Part shown: piece after piece, positions 11,284-22,389 of the stretch
Position numbering within the stretch: position 1 is the stretch's first letter
How the letters are laid out: the number at the start of each line of letters is the position of its first letter
Source of the DNA: Pseudeuparius sepicola
Taxonomy: Eukaryota > Arthropoda > Insecta > Coleoptera > Anthribidae
NCBI GenBank assembly: GCA_963920635.1
Contig: OY987305.1
Location: 12,005,153 to 12,069,152, forward strand
Direction of reading: 5' to 3'
DNA: 64,000 bases
Translations under genes and position numbers: made by a program
The notes under the pieces: model-generated
What the model saw: the letters and a program-made list of their open reading frames with translations, nothing else
Database searches by the model: none
Told to the model about the DNA's origin: nothing

Positions 11284-12015
11284 AAAACATACTTTTTGGA
11301 CATAGAGTGTGATTAAACAACTGACATTTCGAATCATTATCAAATTGTAATGGTATTTAGATATTTACATGATGGAAATGTTTGCGTTAAAAAAATGGGA
11401 ATTATTGTTTTATGCACTTTCTATATTAATTATGCAAAAATACTTAATTACTACTAAAAACAAAAAATAAAAAAGACCATGCCGGAAGTAGGCACCCAGG
11501 AGCCGCCACTGGTAGTTATGCTAATGTGATTAGGGTGATGTTACTTTTTGTGGGGAGAGGATTGGTATTATATTATCTTTCCATATAATTGCAATGATCT
11601 TCAAGATATTGAAAATAGTTTTAGCTTTCTTTGAAGCCGTTTAACTGAATTTGTTTGTATAGCAATCGCTTGTCTCCTAGCTCTTCATATCTTTTAAAAT
11701 ATCAAAAATTAACAAGTGATTATAACACAAACCTTACTAAAATTATTGTTTATAACAATTTTAGGATACATAACATTTAAAATAATATGTCAATAAACTC
11801 ATAGCCTAAAAGTTCACCTGTATGTGGCACAAATCGTTGTATTCTACTCCCTGTATATAACAGGGCCCAGGGGCTTAAGTCCCCCCAAAACAAAAGGTCT
11901 AGAGCCGCCTATGGCAATTCTCCATTTCAATTTATAGAAAAACAGCCGGTATTTTAAACAAAATTTTGATTCTAATATTATGATCTTTGCTATGTAGATT
12001 TAAGTGTTCACTTGC

Positions 12016-12222
12016 CTTCCCTGACATTTTGTGTGACGGTAAAAGTCTTCCCCGTATCCAACGGGACGGTCCAGTTGACGGGGTCGGGTGACCGCATGAT
12101 GATCTGCTCGGGAGACTTGACGCGTGTAGGCTCTGGCGGTGATTTGACCACTGGCTCATACTCTATGCTCTCGGGTTCTTCGGCAGGCCTGGCGTCCACT
12201 TCCGGCTTCGGGTGTTCGACAG
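12016..12222 (-). CDS. MDM1: MDM1 exon with VNWTVPLDTGKTFTVTQ block
   Basis: Acceptor TATTTCCTACAG above 12222; the first CT completes an alanine codon from the exon ending at 14262. It encodes VEHPKPEVDARPAEEPE, then VKSPEQIIMRSPDPVNW and TVPLDTGKTFTVTQNVREG, the best-conserved C-terminal block of insect MDM1-like proteins as I recall them. The donor is GGGAAG|GCAAGT, so the intron is GC-AG rather than GT-AG. The phase across this GC donor is right: the final G plus GT from the next exon gives glycine. The shadow frame on the plus strand is not a gene. Confidence 0.8.
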
Positions 12223-12450
12223 CTGTAGGAAATACGGGTGAGCGGGGTGGGAATGTGCAGTGCGGGATGAAAGGTGAGTGAGTAGTGGGTTAACCAAACT
12301 GCTCAATTAGGAAAATTTACATTCACCTAATGAAACAAAATTTGATTGCTTTGTGTTTCAGGTCCACATTGTCCAAGACAAAATCTGGTGTTTAGGTTTT
12401 TACCATCTATGAAAGTTATGTCTACAACAAACTTGTTGTGATGTCTTGTA

Positions 12451-13023
12451 CAGGCTGTGTCATATAACTCTTTTATTTTCGCAAAATATGGAGAGATTTT
12501 GGTTATTCAAAAAATGTGTGTTGAAAAATTGCCTGAAAATATACACGTTTGCAAACAATTTTGAAGTTAAATTTTAACACAGATATGATTACAAAGGTAG
12601 TAACATGAAATTGTCAGTTCATTTTTCCGACTTCTGACTTTTGTTTTTTAGGTTCCTTTTGTTCTACCAATTCCAACCATATGCAGTTTTATATACCTAC
12701 TTAGTTGTCTTAGTTATCTAACAAAATGACGGAATAATAAAGTTTAATTTTTTGATAAATTCTTCAAATATGAGATTTGGAATGTAAAAAAAGATTATTA
12801 ATTATTAAGTATAACTGTCCAAGTGATGCTCACTTCCTGTCAAACCGGAAGTCAGAAATGGAAACTGGCAACTTTTATTCAACTGTTTTCAAATAATTTT
12901 TCAATAACACGTATCGTTATTGGATTCCTGTTTTTGTGTAGTAAAATTATTTTTTGAATCATCAAAAATCTGTCTATATTTTGCGAAATAGTAGTGAAAA
13001 TAAGAAAAAATATATGACACCTG
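12451..13023. mobile_element. TA-flanked TIR element, tips CAGGCTGTGTCATATA
   Basis: Left tip CAGGCTGTGTCATATA pairs with TATATGACACCTG at the right, with TA on both sides (12449-12450 and 13024-13025). The repeat continues inward through TTATTTTCGCAAAATA. It is 573 bp with no coding capacity and lies in the MDM1 intron between the exons at 14262 and 12222. Confidence 0.75.
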
Positions 13024-13085
13024 TACAATTATTAAGAAGAAGCAATTTTAATGAAAGCGATTTTAAAGCCATTAAAACAATTTAA

Positions 13086-13155
13086 AAGTTTAAACTTGAT
13101 GATTGGGGATTTAGGCCTGCAAGTTTAAACTTGACGATTGGGGATTTAGGCCTGC
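13086..13155 (+). repeat. Two tandem copies of a 35-bp unit
   Basis: The unit beginning AAGTTTAAACTTGATGATTG and ending TTTAGGCCTGC is repeated head to tail with a single T/C difference (TGATG versus TGACG). It lies just outside the preceding TIR element in an MDM1 intron. Confidence 0.9.
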
Positions 13156-14261
13156 ATTGTTGAGTCACATTTTTCTGAAGTCAAAATAAGTCTTGACTAG
13201 GAGCAAAATTTATTTTTGGTGCCTTTTCTGTAAAACCGATCGAAAATTTTCATTAGGAACTTCTACATTATATGTTTTACAAAAGCGCCACTTTACTAAA
13301 ACCATCTCTGGAAAATACTGTATACAATTTGAGTATAATTGGGCAATTTTTTTAGAGTGACATGTGCGACAATGTGAATCAAATATTGTACAGAATGTTT
13401 TCTTCCTACACAGTGTTTGTAACAGTACATTTACATATTAAAAACATATAGTTATTTATCTCAATGATCAGTTGTTTTATTAATGACCAAAAATGTCAAC
13501 TTTTTTTTATGGAATATTCTCCCAGTATATTCAGGTGGTAAATTGCTTGGGAAATTTTGCATTCATACATTCATACCTAAACCTTTCTTAGTGACTCCCA
13601 CGATTTTTTTCCTTTTAATTTCACCTGGAGAATAAACACAAACGGGGCAAGGTTAGCCCATTAAATTGGACAGGCAAACAAATATCAAATTAAAATACGA
13701 AGTAATATTTTAATTTTAAATTGTACCGACTGGAATTAATGTAAATTTATTGGAATAATATGCAAAAATAAAAGAAATTAAAGAATATTAATGTTTTATC
13801 AATTCCTTTTTTAATGTTAAGGGTACTTTCACATGCTTTTTAATTTACTTTTCTCCCCATTGAAATTCCTTTTTCTTTATTTATTTGTATCATAACGTAA
13901 CTCAAATGTTTAAAATTTAATGTGGATGTGGAGAGTAAAATCTTAATTGGAGCGAAAAATATAAAATTATGTGGTTATATGATGGCTTGCTACATTTAGA
14001 ACAGAATAGCGTAAAAAAATGATATAATGAAAATTGCAGATTTAACATGTTTAGGGAATTTCGTATGAAAGACTGCCTTTAAAATTAACCAAGGAACCCT
14101 CAAATGTTTTTAGACCCTGTACATTTATGAGTGTTGTTTATTTAAAAACGTTAGTGTTTTAGTTAAACAAACAGGACTTTCTGAATGATGAGAAGTCAAT
14201 ATGAAATTCTAAACAACGAATTTGCGTGTGCCAAGGGTCGTGCCTTTTTCTATGTTCTTAC
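13156..14261. other. MDM1 intron sequence
   Basis: AT-rich intron with no recognised exon or element. A pyrimidine-rich GAATAAACACAAACGGGG stretch near 13630 has no assigned meaning. Confidence 0.5.
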
Positions 14262-14435
14262 CTTCAGTATAATTTCCTTTTCTAGATTCTTTACTAACTT
14301 TTTGGTTGTTTTGCTTAGATGAGTCTAGTGTACTTTGCAATTTATTTTGATTTGATTTGGCCAATCGATCGTCTTCAGTTTTAGAGGCTACCGAAGTGGA
14401 TTTAGATCGGGATGAAACAGTGGTGTTGAGGGATG
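14262..14435 (-). CDS. MDM1: MDM1 exon, Ser/Lys-rich linker
   Basis: Acceptor GGTTTTTTAG above 14435; the initial CA completes an alanine codon begun at 20958. It encodes SLNTTVSSRSKSTSVASKTE, then a Gln/Asn/Lys-rich stretch ending SKESRKGNYTE, and leaves one G at the donor GAAG|GTAAGAAC. Length 174 nt (2+171+1) keeps the frame. The sequence is low in complexity and probably disordered; on its own it would not be recognised. It is assigned to MDM1 by strand, order, strong splice sites and matching phase on both sides. Confidence 0.7.
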
Positions 14436-15646
14436 CTAAAAAACCGGAACATTTGTTACTATCACGGGTAAACACACAGTCATGAATCCATCATGGCTCA
14501 AAAGCAATTTGTTCTATCACAAAACTATTTTTTCAGTCATTTCAGTTATTTTCTAGGATATAAGTGAATGCAAGTCGAGCGATTTCATTGGATTTTTTTT
14601 AAAGTTGCCTCGGTTGTATCAAATTCTAAATGATTTTGTTATAGAAATAAATTTTTTCATTTATCTTTATCGAATCATTTTTAATTGACAAATATTTAGA
14701 TTTACAAATATTTGATCAAGTTGTAGGTACAAGTCGAAAGGTAGAATCAAACGATATATGAACATATTAGAATAAGACGAATGGATACATGGAATAAAAT
14801 GAAATATTTAGCATATTGTTTAAATAACATGGGAAAACATGTGCCTTAAGTGTCAACTAAATAATAATCTGTTGTAATCAGTCATTTTTATTGTATGTAT
14901 TTATAACTGTTTCCTTTTTCTGGCTGTGTCCAGTTTATTTTTATCCCGGTTTTAAATTTGAAGGTGTTCTAAAGTCTACAGACGAATCATCAATGAATTA
15001 ACAATGGAAAATTATAATTTATACTTTTACCAAATATTTCCGATAAATAAATGTCTATGAAATCGATCGACACACTTTAAAGTTCAAAAATCATTCATGT
15101 ATTTAGTATAAATTTAAATTTGGAAATCGCACACTTAAACACAAGAAGCAATATTTCAAAAAATACTCAGTTCCAAAACTAGTTCATAAATAACATTAAA
15201 AGATACTTGAATTTAACTGCAATAATTACCAAAATTACATATCAAACAATGATACTCTTGTCTATCGTCCTAAATCGTTACATAGTTACTCTTACATTGC
15301 TTCTACACAAAAATAATGAGATACCATTTCTGTAATTTAATTACTTATGCTTTCCCTAATAAAAGTTTTGGTATAAGTATGCTAGTTTGAGAACTGTTCT
15401 TGATTAAAACATCACACAGACAAAAGCAAGAAGCCGTAATATTTGGGAGAAATAGTTTTGTGATATCTGACAGGCACATACATTCACGGAACTACTACAG
15501 AGGCTTGATAAGGTGGTGGAAGATGATCCTTAATGAACGAAGAAAGCAAAACTTTTTACAGTGTAATAGATTATATGTTGCACCAATCATCGGTTAAATT
15601 GAATCCTGGTTTTACATATACCTACGTAAAAAATATAATATAAATA
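14436..15646. other. MDM1 intron sequence
   Basis: AT-rich, without a recognised exon or element. A 65-codon frame at 15400-15597 (plus) has no family resemblance. Confidence 0.45.
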
Positions 15647-16423
15647 TATACTGTATACTTTTAAGTGTATACAAATCGATAAAAAATATTTTGTGAGATA
15701 TATTCAAAAACTTTTTTGCCCAAAAGGTCATCAAAATACGCTTCTTTTGAAGTTATTACTTTTGTCAAAATGCAAATTCGGGGACAGCTACGATTTTTTA
15801 TACCCTTAATTTTTACGAAAACAATTTAGCGATTTTTTTATTTAAAACAGTTGATGAATTAACAGGACCACCCAAAAAGTGTTGATTGATAAAATTGTAA
15901 GAAGAAATATACAGGATATTTTTTCTCTACCGCATCTGAAATTTGCAACTTTTTTTGAATTTTATGCTGGTCAAGTTTGTCTTGGATTTTTGAAACAATA
16001 ATGGCACACTAAATGTAAAATAAATTGAATTTAAATAAATATATCAAGTAAAGGTCATTCAGTCATTCCCCTTGTGTCTAGGAACAATATTCTGGTTTTT
16101 GTTAAAAAATTTGCATTCAGGTAAATGTCCTTATTTGATTTAATTTAAACAATTTCACATTGTATATTTGTCGAGTAAAACTCTCTCACTACATCATTTA
16201 GTGAACATTTAGATTGGATAATAATTCTAAAAAAACTGACCAGTTTAAGTTCTTAATAAAAATATTCACAAAAATCATATAACAATTCAATAAATATTAA
16301 ACAAACTTGACAGTTCTGCTAATTTTTTTTTAATACCTATGGCTTCGATCCAGTTGGAATTTGTAGTGGTGGTTGTGGGTGATTTGGGATCGGTTTGAAT
16401 TAAAAACTACAGTTTTAAATTGC

Positions 16424-16456
16424 CGACGTTTCGCCAACTTATATTGGCATGATCAG
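16424..16456 (-). ncRNA. Hammerhead-like motif, core base changed
   Basis: Read on the minus strand: CTGATCA, a perfect stem II (GCCAA paired with TTGGC), GAAA, then CGTC. ACGT would be the tiny palindromic stem III and GTC the cleavage triplet of Penelope-type hammerheads. The core should read CUGANGA; the G-to-C change (CTGATCA) should inactivate it. It lies inside the ITm relic, so it marks a later retroelement insertion or fragment. Confidence 0.5.
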
Positions 16457-16737
16457 GGCGCTACAAAGTTACAAAATAGAGTTCGCAACAGCAATCAAAA
16501 AATTAAAAAATGAAAGGATAACAATTGATTCAGGTACTTACATTAAAAAGTAATTTTGTTATTCAATCTTAACACTAATTAAACTGGGCATTCTCAAGTA
16601 CATTTCACAACACATTAAAAGGGGATTAAAATCATCAGCTATATAAAATATTTGACTAGATTCGGACAATTCCAGGTAAAATAATACTCTAATATGCTAT
16701 CTTAATTTTTGGCTGATTTGTATACCTACACACTGGA

Positions 16738-17280
16738 AGCGTTAACTTTGAGTGAAAAAATTGAGATTATCATATTAACGGGTGAAAATGTGCCTTACCA
16801 TTAAGTTGCCAAGATATTTAATGTGCGTCATGAACGAAAAATCCACTATTCTACCCTAGCAAAAATAAACAGAACGTTTGATCTATAGGGTAAGTGAAGT
16901 TGAAATGCAATTGTACATACTGTTTTGTAGGAAATGTGTCTAAAAAAATAAGAACAGGTAATGACAACCATGGAAGACATAAACAAATTTTAGAATATTT
17001 TCGGAACAATCCTAATAATTCTTTAAATAATGTAGTTAGGGATTTGCGGCTGAAAAAAGCTACAATTTGGAAATGTTTAAAAATTAATCAAAGGCATTTA
17101 AAGCAAAATTTTGCACACGTCAGACAGAAGTAGATAAATAAATAAATCGCCCTATTATAGAGACATAAAAGAGCTACAACTAAAAATAATAAAAGCTTGC
17201 CGCTCCGTAACAGCAAATGAGTTATGTAAAACATGTTGCCAAATGCATAGTCTTAGACTGAGAGAACCCCGATAACTTAA
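16738..17280 (+). pseudogene. ITm transposase relic lacking its catalytic core
   Basis: From about 16738 the sequence reads LTLSEKIEIIILTGEN, like LSKRDKIEIVRLVGDN of the intact copy, then NVSKKIRTGNDNHGRHKQIL and EYFRNNPNNSLNNVVRDLRL up to about 17133, the second helix-turn-helix. Next, from about 17155, comes YYRDIKELQLKIIKACRSVT, which resembles the C-terminal tail following the third catalytic aspartate. The ~200-residue DDE core between them is missing. Frameshifts and stops occur as well. Confidence 0.72.
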
Positions 17281-17836
17281 AGAATATTATTTGTTGATTT
17301 TTTTAATTGAATTTATTTTACATTTGTTTCAAAAATCCAAGGCAAACTTGACCTGAATAAAATTAGAAAAACTTGAAAATTTGAAACGCTGTAGAGAAAA
17401 CATCCTGTATGCAATTTCGCCCATCAACACACTTTGGGTGGCCCTGTTAATTCTTCAACTTTTGAAAAAAATGCCATGGCACGCTTTACTCGCTAGGTGC
17501 CTTTAAAGTCCCTATTTTGCTCAACTTTAACACGGTGTAGAACCGAACACCCTCTACATTTTTTGTTCAAAGTTGGTATATGGGGGTTCTGGGGTGTCCT
17601 GATTAACGCTATGGTGTCAGATTTTAAATAAAAAAATCGCTAAATGGTTTCCTAAAAATCGGGGGTATAAAAAAAATCGTAGCCGTCCCTGGATTTGCAT
17701 ATTGACAAAAGTAATAACGTCAAAAGAAGCGTTTTTTTGAAGACTTTTCGAACAAGAAAAGGTTTTTGATAATATCTCACATAATAAATTTTTATCACTT
17801 AATATTATACACTTAAAGTAGACATGCTATATTATA

Positions 17837-19369
17837 CAGGGTGAGTTACGTAGGCCGCGGTGGTCTATATTTTCTACATTGTTAATGCTTGAAGAAAAAG
17901 TCTAGACAAAACTTGTAGAGAAACATGAGTACTACATTCCGAAAATATTTTCCAATATACCGGGTAATCCAATAAGTAGTGGCGACCCAAAGTTATGTTT
18001 TTTTAAATGGTATTTGGTTTCATTTTAGAAAACCCTTAAAGAGTATGTTTTTTTTTGGTACATGATATTAAGCATCTATCTTTAAAGATTAGGGAGTTAT
18101 TTTAATTGTAAACGGAAAAAGGAGCCACATTTGGAAATGTATTACCAGTGACTATATAGACTATAGTCACTGGTAGTACTCAAAAACCAAATAAGATTTT
18201 CGGATATAATTTGGACTGGAGATTGCCTGTTACCCCTAGTTAACAATTTTGGACCGATATTGAGATAAAGTTCTGAAGAACATACCGGGCGATTCACTTA
18301 CGCAAATCCTAAGTTTACTCGCTAATTTTAAATGGAACACCCTATAGTTTATTACATGTTTGGAAAGCCCTTAAAGAGTAGATAGTTTTTGGTATAGGGT
18401 ATTATGGGTCTGAATTTAAAGGTTAGGGAGTTATTTCCATTTTATTCTAAGAAAAGGCTTTAAAAGGGCCGATTATATGATTACGGTGTCATAATGTCAC
18501 TTTTAAGGCTGTAAAAAATAAAAAGACATATTCTTGTTAATTTTTGGAGTATTGGAAATGTTTGAAAAAATACCTGTAAGCCATAAATAAATAATATAGG
18601 CCCATGTCATAATTTATTATGCGGTAACTTTATTTCTTCATGGGCAGTAGGTTTTTTATTATTGATGGCGTTACAGGTAGTTTCAACTATTTCCACTATA
18701 CCACAAATTAACAAGAACATGTTTTTTTATTTTTTACAGCTTAAAAAGTGTAATCATGTAATCGGACCTTTTGAAGCCCTTTCTTAGAATAAAATGGAAA
18801 TAACCCCGTGGCCTTTAAAGTTAGACCATCCTATACCAGAAAGTATCTACTCTTTAAGGGCTTTCCAAACATGTAATAAAGTATAGGGTGTTCCATTTAA
18901 AATTAGCGAGTAAATTGAGGATTTGCGTAAGTGAATCGCCCGGTATGTTCTTCAGAACTTTATCTCAATATCGGTCCAAAATTGTTAACTAGGCGTAACA
19001 GGCAGGCAATCTCCAGTCCAAGGTATAGCCCAATATCTTATTTGGTTTCTGAGTAATACATTTCCAAATGTGGCCCCTTCTTTCGTTTAAAATTAAAATA
19101 ACTCCCTAACCTTTAAAGATAGACCCCTAATACCCTGTACCAAAAAGAACATACTCTTTAAGGGCTTTCTAAAAATGTAATAAAATACGGGGTGTTCCAT
19201 TTAAAAAAACATAACTTTGGGTCGCCACTACTTATTGGATCACCCGGTATTTTGGAAAATGTTTTTGGAATGTAGTACTCATGTTTCTCTACAAGTTTTG
19301 TCTATACTTTTTTTCTAGCATTAACAATGTAGAAGATATAGACCACCGCGGCCTACGTAACTCACCCTG
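17837..19369. mobile_element. Giant palindrome with concentric sub-elements
   Basis: 1,533 bp, from CAGGGTGAGTTACGTAGGCC to its complement, with TA at 17835-17836 and 19370-19371. Inside are two further TA-bounded inverted pairs with the same centre: 17960-19247 (tips CCGGGTAATCC / CACCCGG) and 18285-18943 (CCGGGCGATTCAC / GTGAATCGCCCGG). The centre is about 18603-18614 for all three. Both arms carry TGGAACACCC blocks. There is no coding capacity. It lies in the MDM1 intron between exons at 20958 and 14435. Confidence 0.9.
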
Positions 19370-19371
19370 TA

Positions 19372-20564
19372 CAGGGTGATTCAGTTTAATCTGCAACACT
19401 TCAACAGGTGATAGAAAACCAAAAAATAACCGCACTTCCTTCTATAAACTATATCATTTTAAGGCCTTATAAAAAAGTTACAGGGTGTTAAAGTTGTAAG
19501 AAATATGTGGAATTTATTGAATATTTTACAAACTAGTTGAGATATTTAAGTCATATTTGGTACACGTTATAACGGCATTGGTTAGCATAAAAGCTGTTAA
19601 TATCAAACATCTTGAACAACCAGTGGCGTAGAAATGGGTAATTAGTATAATTTATTTTAGAAAAAAAAAAAATAGAACCACCTTGTATAGCAATAAAATG
19701 TATTCAATTTCTTATGTAGATTGTAATTTTAAACAAAAATGCCCTCTTGGTAATTTTTCGTATGTGTCATGGTTTCGTGGCAAATTTGATTTTTTGTATT
19801 ATTTCGGGGTATTTCAGAAAAATTATCTAAAAAATTTGCTCCAAAAGTAACACTTAAAGTAGAAATAATGTGTTTGCTACCTGAAATAAAGTAACTTTTT
19901 CCAATAAACTCACCTATTTAAGGCTACACTTTTGAAGATACAGGGTCTAAAACATTTAAGGAAGATACAATTAATGTTACGCTCTGTATCTTGAAAAGTA
20001 AAACCTTGAATGGCTAAGTTTATTGGGAAGAGTTATTGTATTTAAAGTAAAAAACACATTTTTTCTACTTTTAGTGTTACTTATGGAGAAAAGTTTTAAG
20101 TTAATTTTTCAGATGTACCCCAAAACAATACGAAAAAATCAAATTTGCTATGAAACCATGACACATATGAAAAAATGCTAAGAGAACGTTTTTGTTTACA
20201 ATTAAAATTTACATAAGAAATTGAATATATTTTATTGCTATACAAGGTGGTTCTATTTTTTCTTCTAAAATAAATTATACTAATTACCCATTTCTACGCC
20301 ACTGGTTGTTCAAGATGTTTGATATTAACAGGTTTTATGCTAACCCATGCCATTATAACGTGTACCAAATATGACTTAAATTGACTTAAATATCTCAACT
20401 AGTTTGTAAAATATTCAATAAATTCCACATATTTCTTGCAACTTTAACACCCTGTTTTTTTTTTATAAGGCCTTAAAATGATATAGTTTATAGAAGAAAG
20501 TGCGGTTATTTTTTGGTTTTCTATCACCCGTTGAAGTGTTGCAGATTAAAACTGAATCACCCTG
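19372..20564. mobile_element. Foldback element sharing a TA with its neighbour
   Basis: 1,193-bp palindrome from CAGGGTGATTCAGTTTAATC to GATTAAAACTGAATCACCCTG. Arms are ~500 bp or more. Its left TA (19370-19371) is also the right TA of the preceding palindrome, so the two are head to tail with no spacer. An inner CAGGGTGTTAAAG / CTTTAACACCCTG-type pair suggests the arms are also composite. A single arm of this family recurs at 22390. Confidence 0.9.
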
Positions 20565-20566
20565 TA

Positions 20567-20957
20567 TATCTATTATTTATTGATAGTTTTAAAATGTTTC
20601 AAAACGGTTGAGAATTATTACTATTGGTATCTGACAGTCTTGGTTTGCACAAGTTAAAAAGTAAAGGAGAAAGTTGCAAAATATAATCAATGACTGTGTG
20701 AATAAGCCAAGCAGCATCACGAGTCTTGGCACACACTGTGTCAGGTCACATGCTGATAAATAATCTTACAGGGTCGTGGCCTCTTATTCGAGGGTGTGTT
20801 GAAAGTGGACTTCCTCCCTTCTTTTATAGTAGACCTAGACTGACGTTTGGGTGACCTGTCCTTCAAATTGGCTTCGGTCGTAGGTCCGACAGACTGAGAT
20901 CGAACTACCGAAAAGTGTGTTAAGTCATTTGTAAAGGCGGTAGAGCATTTGACAAAC
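20567..20957. other. MDM1 intron sequence downstream of an exon donor
   Basis: No element recognised. The minus-strand open frame of the exon at 20958-21116 continues to a TAA at 20920, giving an alternative short end if the GTTTGT donor were not used. Intron retention would therefore truncate the protein after LSNALPPLQMT. Confidence 0.45.
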
Positions 20958-21116
20958 CTTGCTTCCCTTTTTGACTTGCTCGTTTCAGTGACGACGACTT
21001 CATGGGAGAGCTTTTCTTTGGGCTATTTTTCTGGGATCCCCGTGAGTCGTCGTCTTTTCTAGGTATCGTTGGTTCTAGCTTCTCCCTCGTGGGTGATAGG
21101 ATTAAACCATCTAATT
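20958..21116 (-). CDS. MDM1: MDM1 exon with LDGLILSPTREKL block
   Basis: Acceptor TTTCCTTTCCCTAG above 21116; the initial AA completes a glutamate codon from the exon ending at 25866. It encodes LDGLILSPTREKLEPTIPRK then a Ser/Lys-rich stretch (SQKNSPKKSSPMKSSSLKR) ending KGKQ. The donor is CAAG|GTTTGT, weaker than the other donors, but it gives 2+156+1 nt and the correct phase into the exon at 14435. The LILSPTREKL block is typical of insect MDM1-like proteins. If the weak donor is skipped, a stop follows 12 codons later. Confidence 0.78.
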
Positions 21117-21805
21117 CTAGGGAAAGGAAACAAATTTTCAATGTTCGAGATACCGGCAATATACAGATACATTGAAAGTAAAAGTCCAACAAATCACTTT
21201 GCTAAGTTTAAGATTAAGAACTCAAGAGCACAAAGTGTAGGTACAAATAGGTGTGAATAAGAATATGTATAGGGTCTCCCAGTTAAGACGTTAAGAGCGA
21301 TTATCTCGGTAATTTTTAAGATAAATTGGTGGTTCAAAACTAATAAGTTATATTAAAATAATCGATTTTTTGAAGAAAATCAAGATGGCGATTTTCTCGC
21401 ATTTTTTGTATTAGACTGTTGAAGTGGATAAAAAATTACAGAAATTTCAAGACACATGTAAAGGAGCACACTCGATGTTTGAGAATGGGATCTAAGAAAT
21501 CGTTTTCTGCAAACCATACCACATTCCATGGTATTTTTATAGTCTGCTTGAAATATTTTGCACCATTTCACTAATATTTTAACATTGAGTCCAAATATAT
21601 AGTTATAAAGCATTTATTATTTTAACCTCCCTATTTTGCATTTGATTTTTATAGACTCTCTGTTTTTGCATTTTATATGTAGATATATTATTTTTTGATG
21701 ACTTTTGTGTTGATTGTATAGTTCATACATGTAGTGCGTAAGTATCTTGTTTTACTCATTTGATATCAGTTTTAATCTTCCTTACTACTTTTTAGTCCTC
21801 GTGGC

Positions 21806-21841
21806 CTGAAGATGTAATAATGTAATATTAAGAAACCGGTC
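21806..21841 (+). ncRNA. Hammerhead-like motif, Penelope type
   Basis: CTGAAGA fits the core CUGANGA, followed by an AT-rich putative stem II, then GAAACCGGTC: GAAA, a palindromic ACCGGT as minimal stem III, and C as the base before cleavage (GTC). It is followed by TTTTGAAATAAAAGCTGTGA, a retroelement-like tail. All invariant core bases appear present, but stem II is weak (TGTAATAATGTAATATTAA). Confidence 0.45.
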
Positions 21842-22389
21842 GCCATTTTGAAATAAAAGCTGTGAGACAGACCTATTATTCATTTCCTTTGTATACCTAT
21901 TAATGAACTCACACGGGTACTCTTCACCGATACAAAATCTGCACCGCACACTTAAATATCACTTCCGGTTTAGCCGGAAGTGACTTTTGTTCCTCTAAAA
22001 CGTTATGAGCGATTATCTCGCCAATTTTTAAGATAAATTGATGGTTGGAACGCCATAATGTAGTTTTTTTCAATGAATTGAATACCATCAAGAAAAACGC
22101 AGTTAAATTTCAAACAAAAAAGTTATCACCAAATAACCGCTTTTTTTTAATTAAGATGGCGATTTTGATGCATTTTTCGGTAGACTAGTAAATTAAATAT
22201 AAAAACTGTACCGCACGCTTGAATAACACCTCTGGTTTAGCGAAAGTGTTTTTAGTCCCAGCTAATCAAAAAAAGTGATATTCATGCATGCGCAGAAGAT
22301 TTTTTTTTATACAATTTACTAATCTAATGAAAAACGCAAGAAAATTACCATCTTCATTTATTCAAAAAAATCGGTTATTGGGCGATATA

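Larger units (their letters stand above)
9596..11913 (+). mobile_element. hAT transposon relic with perfect 8-bp target duplication
   Basis: Ends TATAGGCGGTTCTAG and (complement at the right) CATAGGCGGCTCTAG form short TIRs of hAT type, with C/G-rich subterminal tracts. The 8-bp sequence GCAATTCT flanks both sides (9588-9595 and 11914-11921), which is the hAT signature. The element fills nearly all of the last MDM1 intron (9505-12015) and contains a transposase relic and a foldback at 9818-10761. It is on the opposite strand to MDM1. Confidence 0.88.
15647..17833 (+). mobile_element. Second ITm relic with long TIRs
   Basis: Inverted repeats at about 15650-16010 and 17310-17830 pair with moderate divergence, for example TATACTTTTAAGTGTATAC against TATACACTTAAAGTA, and AGCTACGATTTTTTATACCC against TATAAAAAAAATCGTAG. 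The architecture (long TIRs around a small transposase) copies the element at 3034-4978, but the sequence is much older. Inside are a transposase relic and a hammerhead-like fragment at 16424-16456. Its right end abuts the next palindrome. Exact ends are approximate. Confidence 0.7.

Noticed and set aside
12012..12281. Plus-strand 89-codon frame
   Set aside because: Shadow of the MDM1 exon at 12016-12222 on the other strand.
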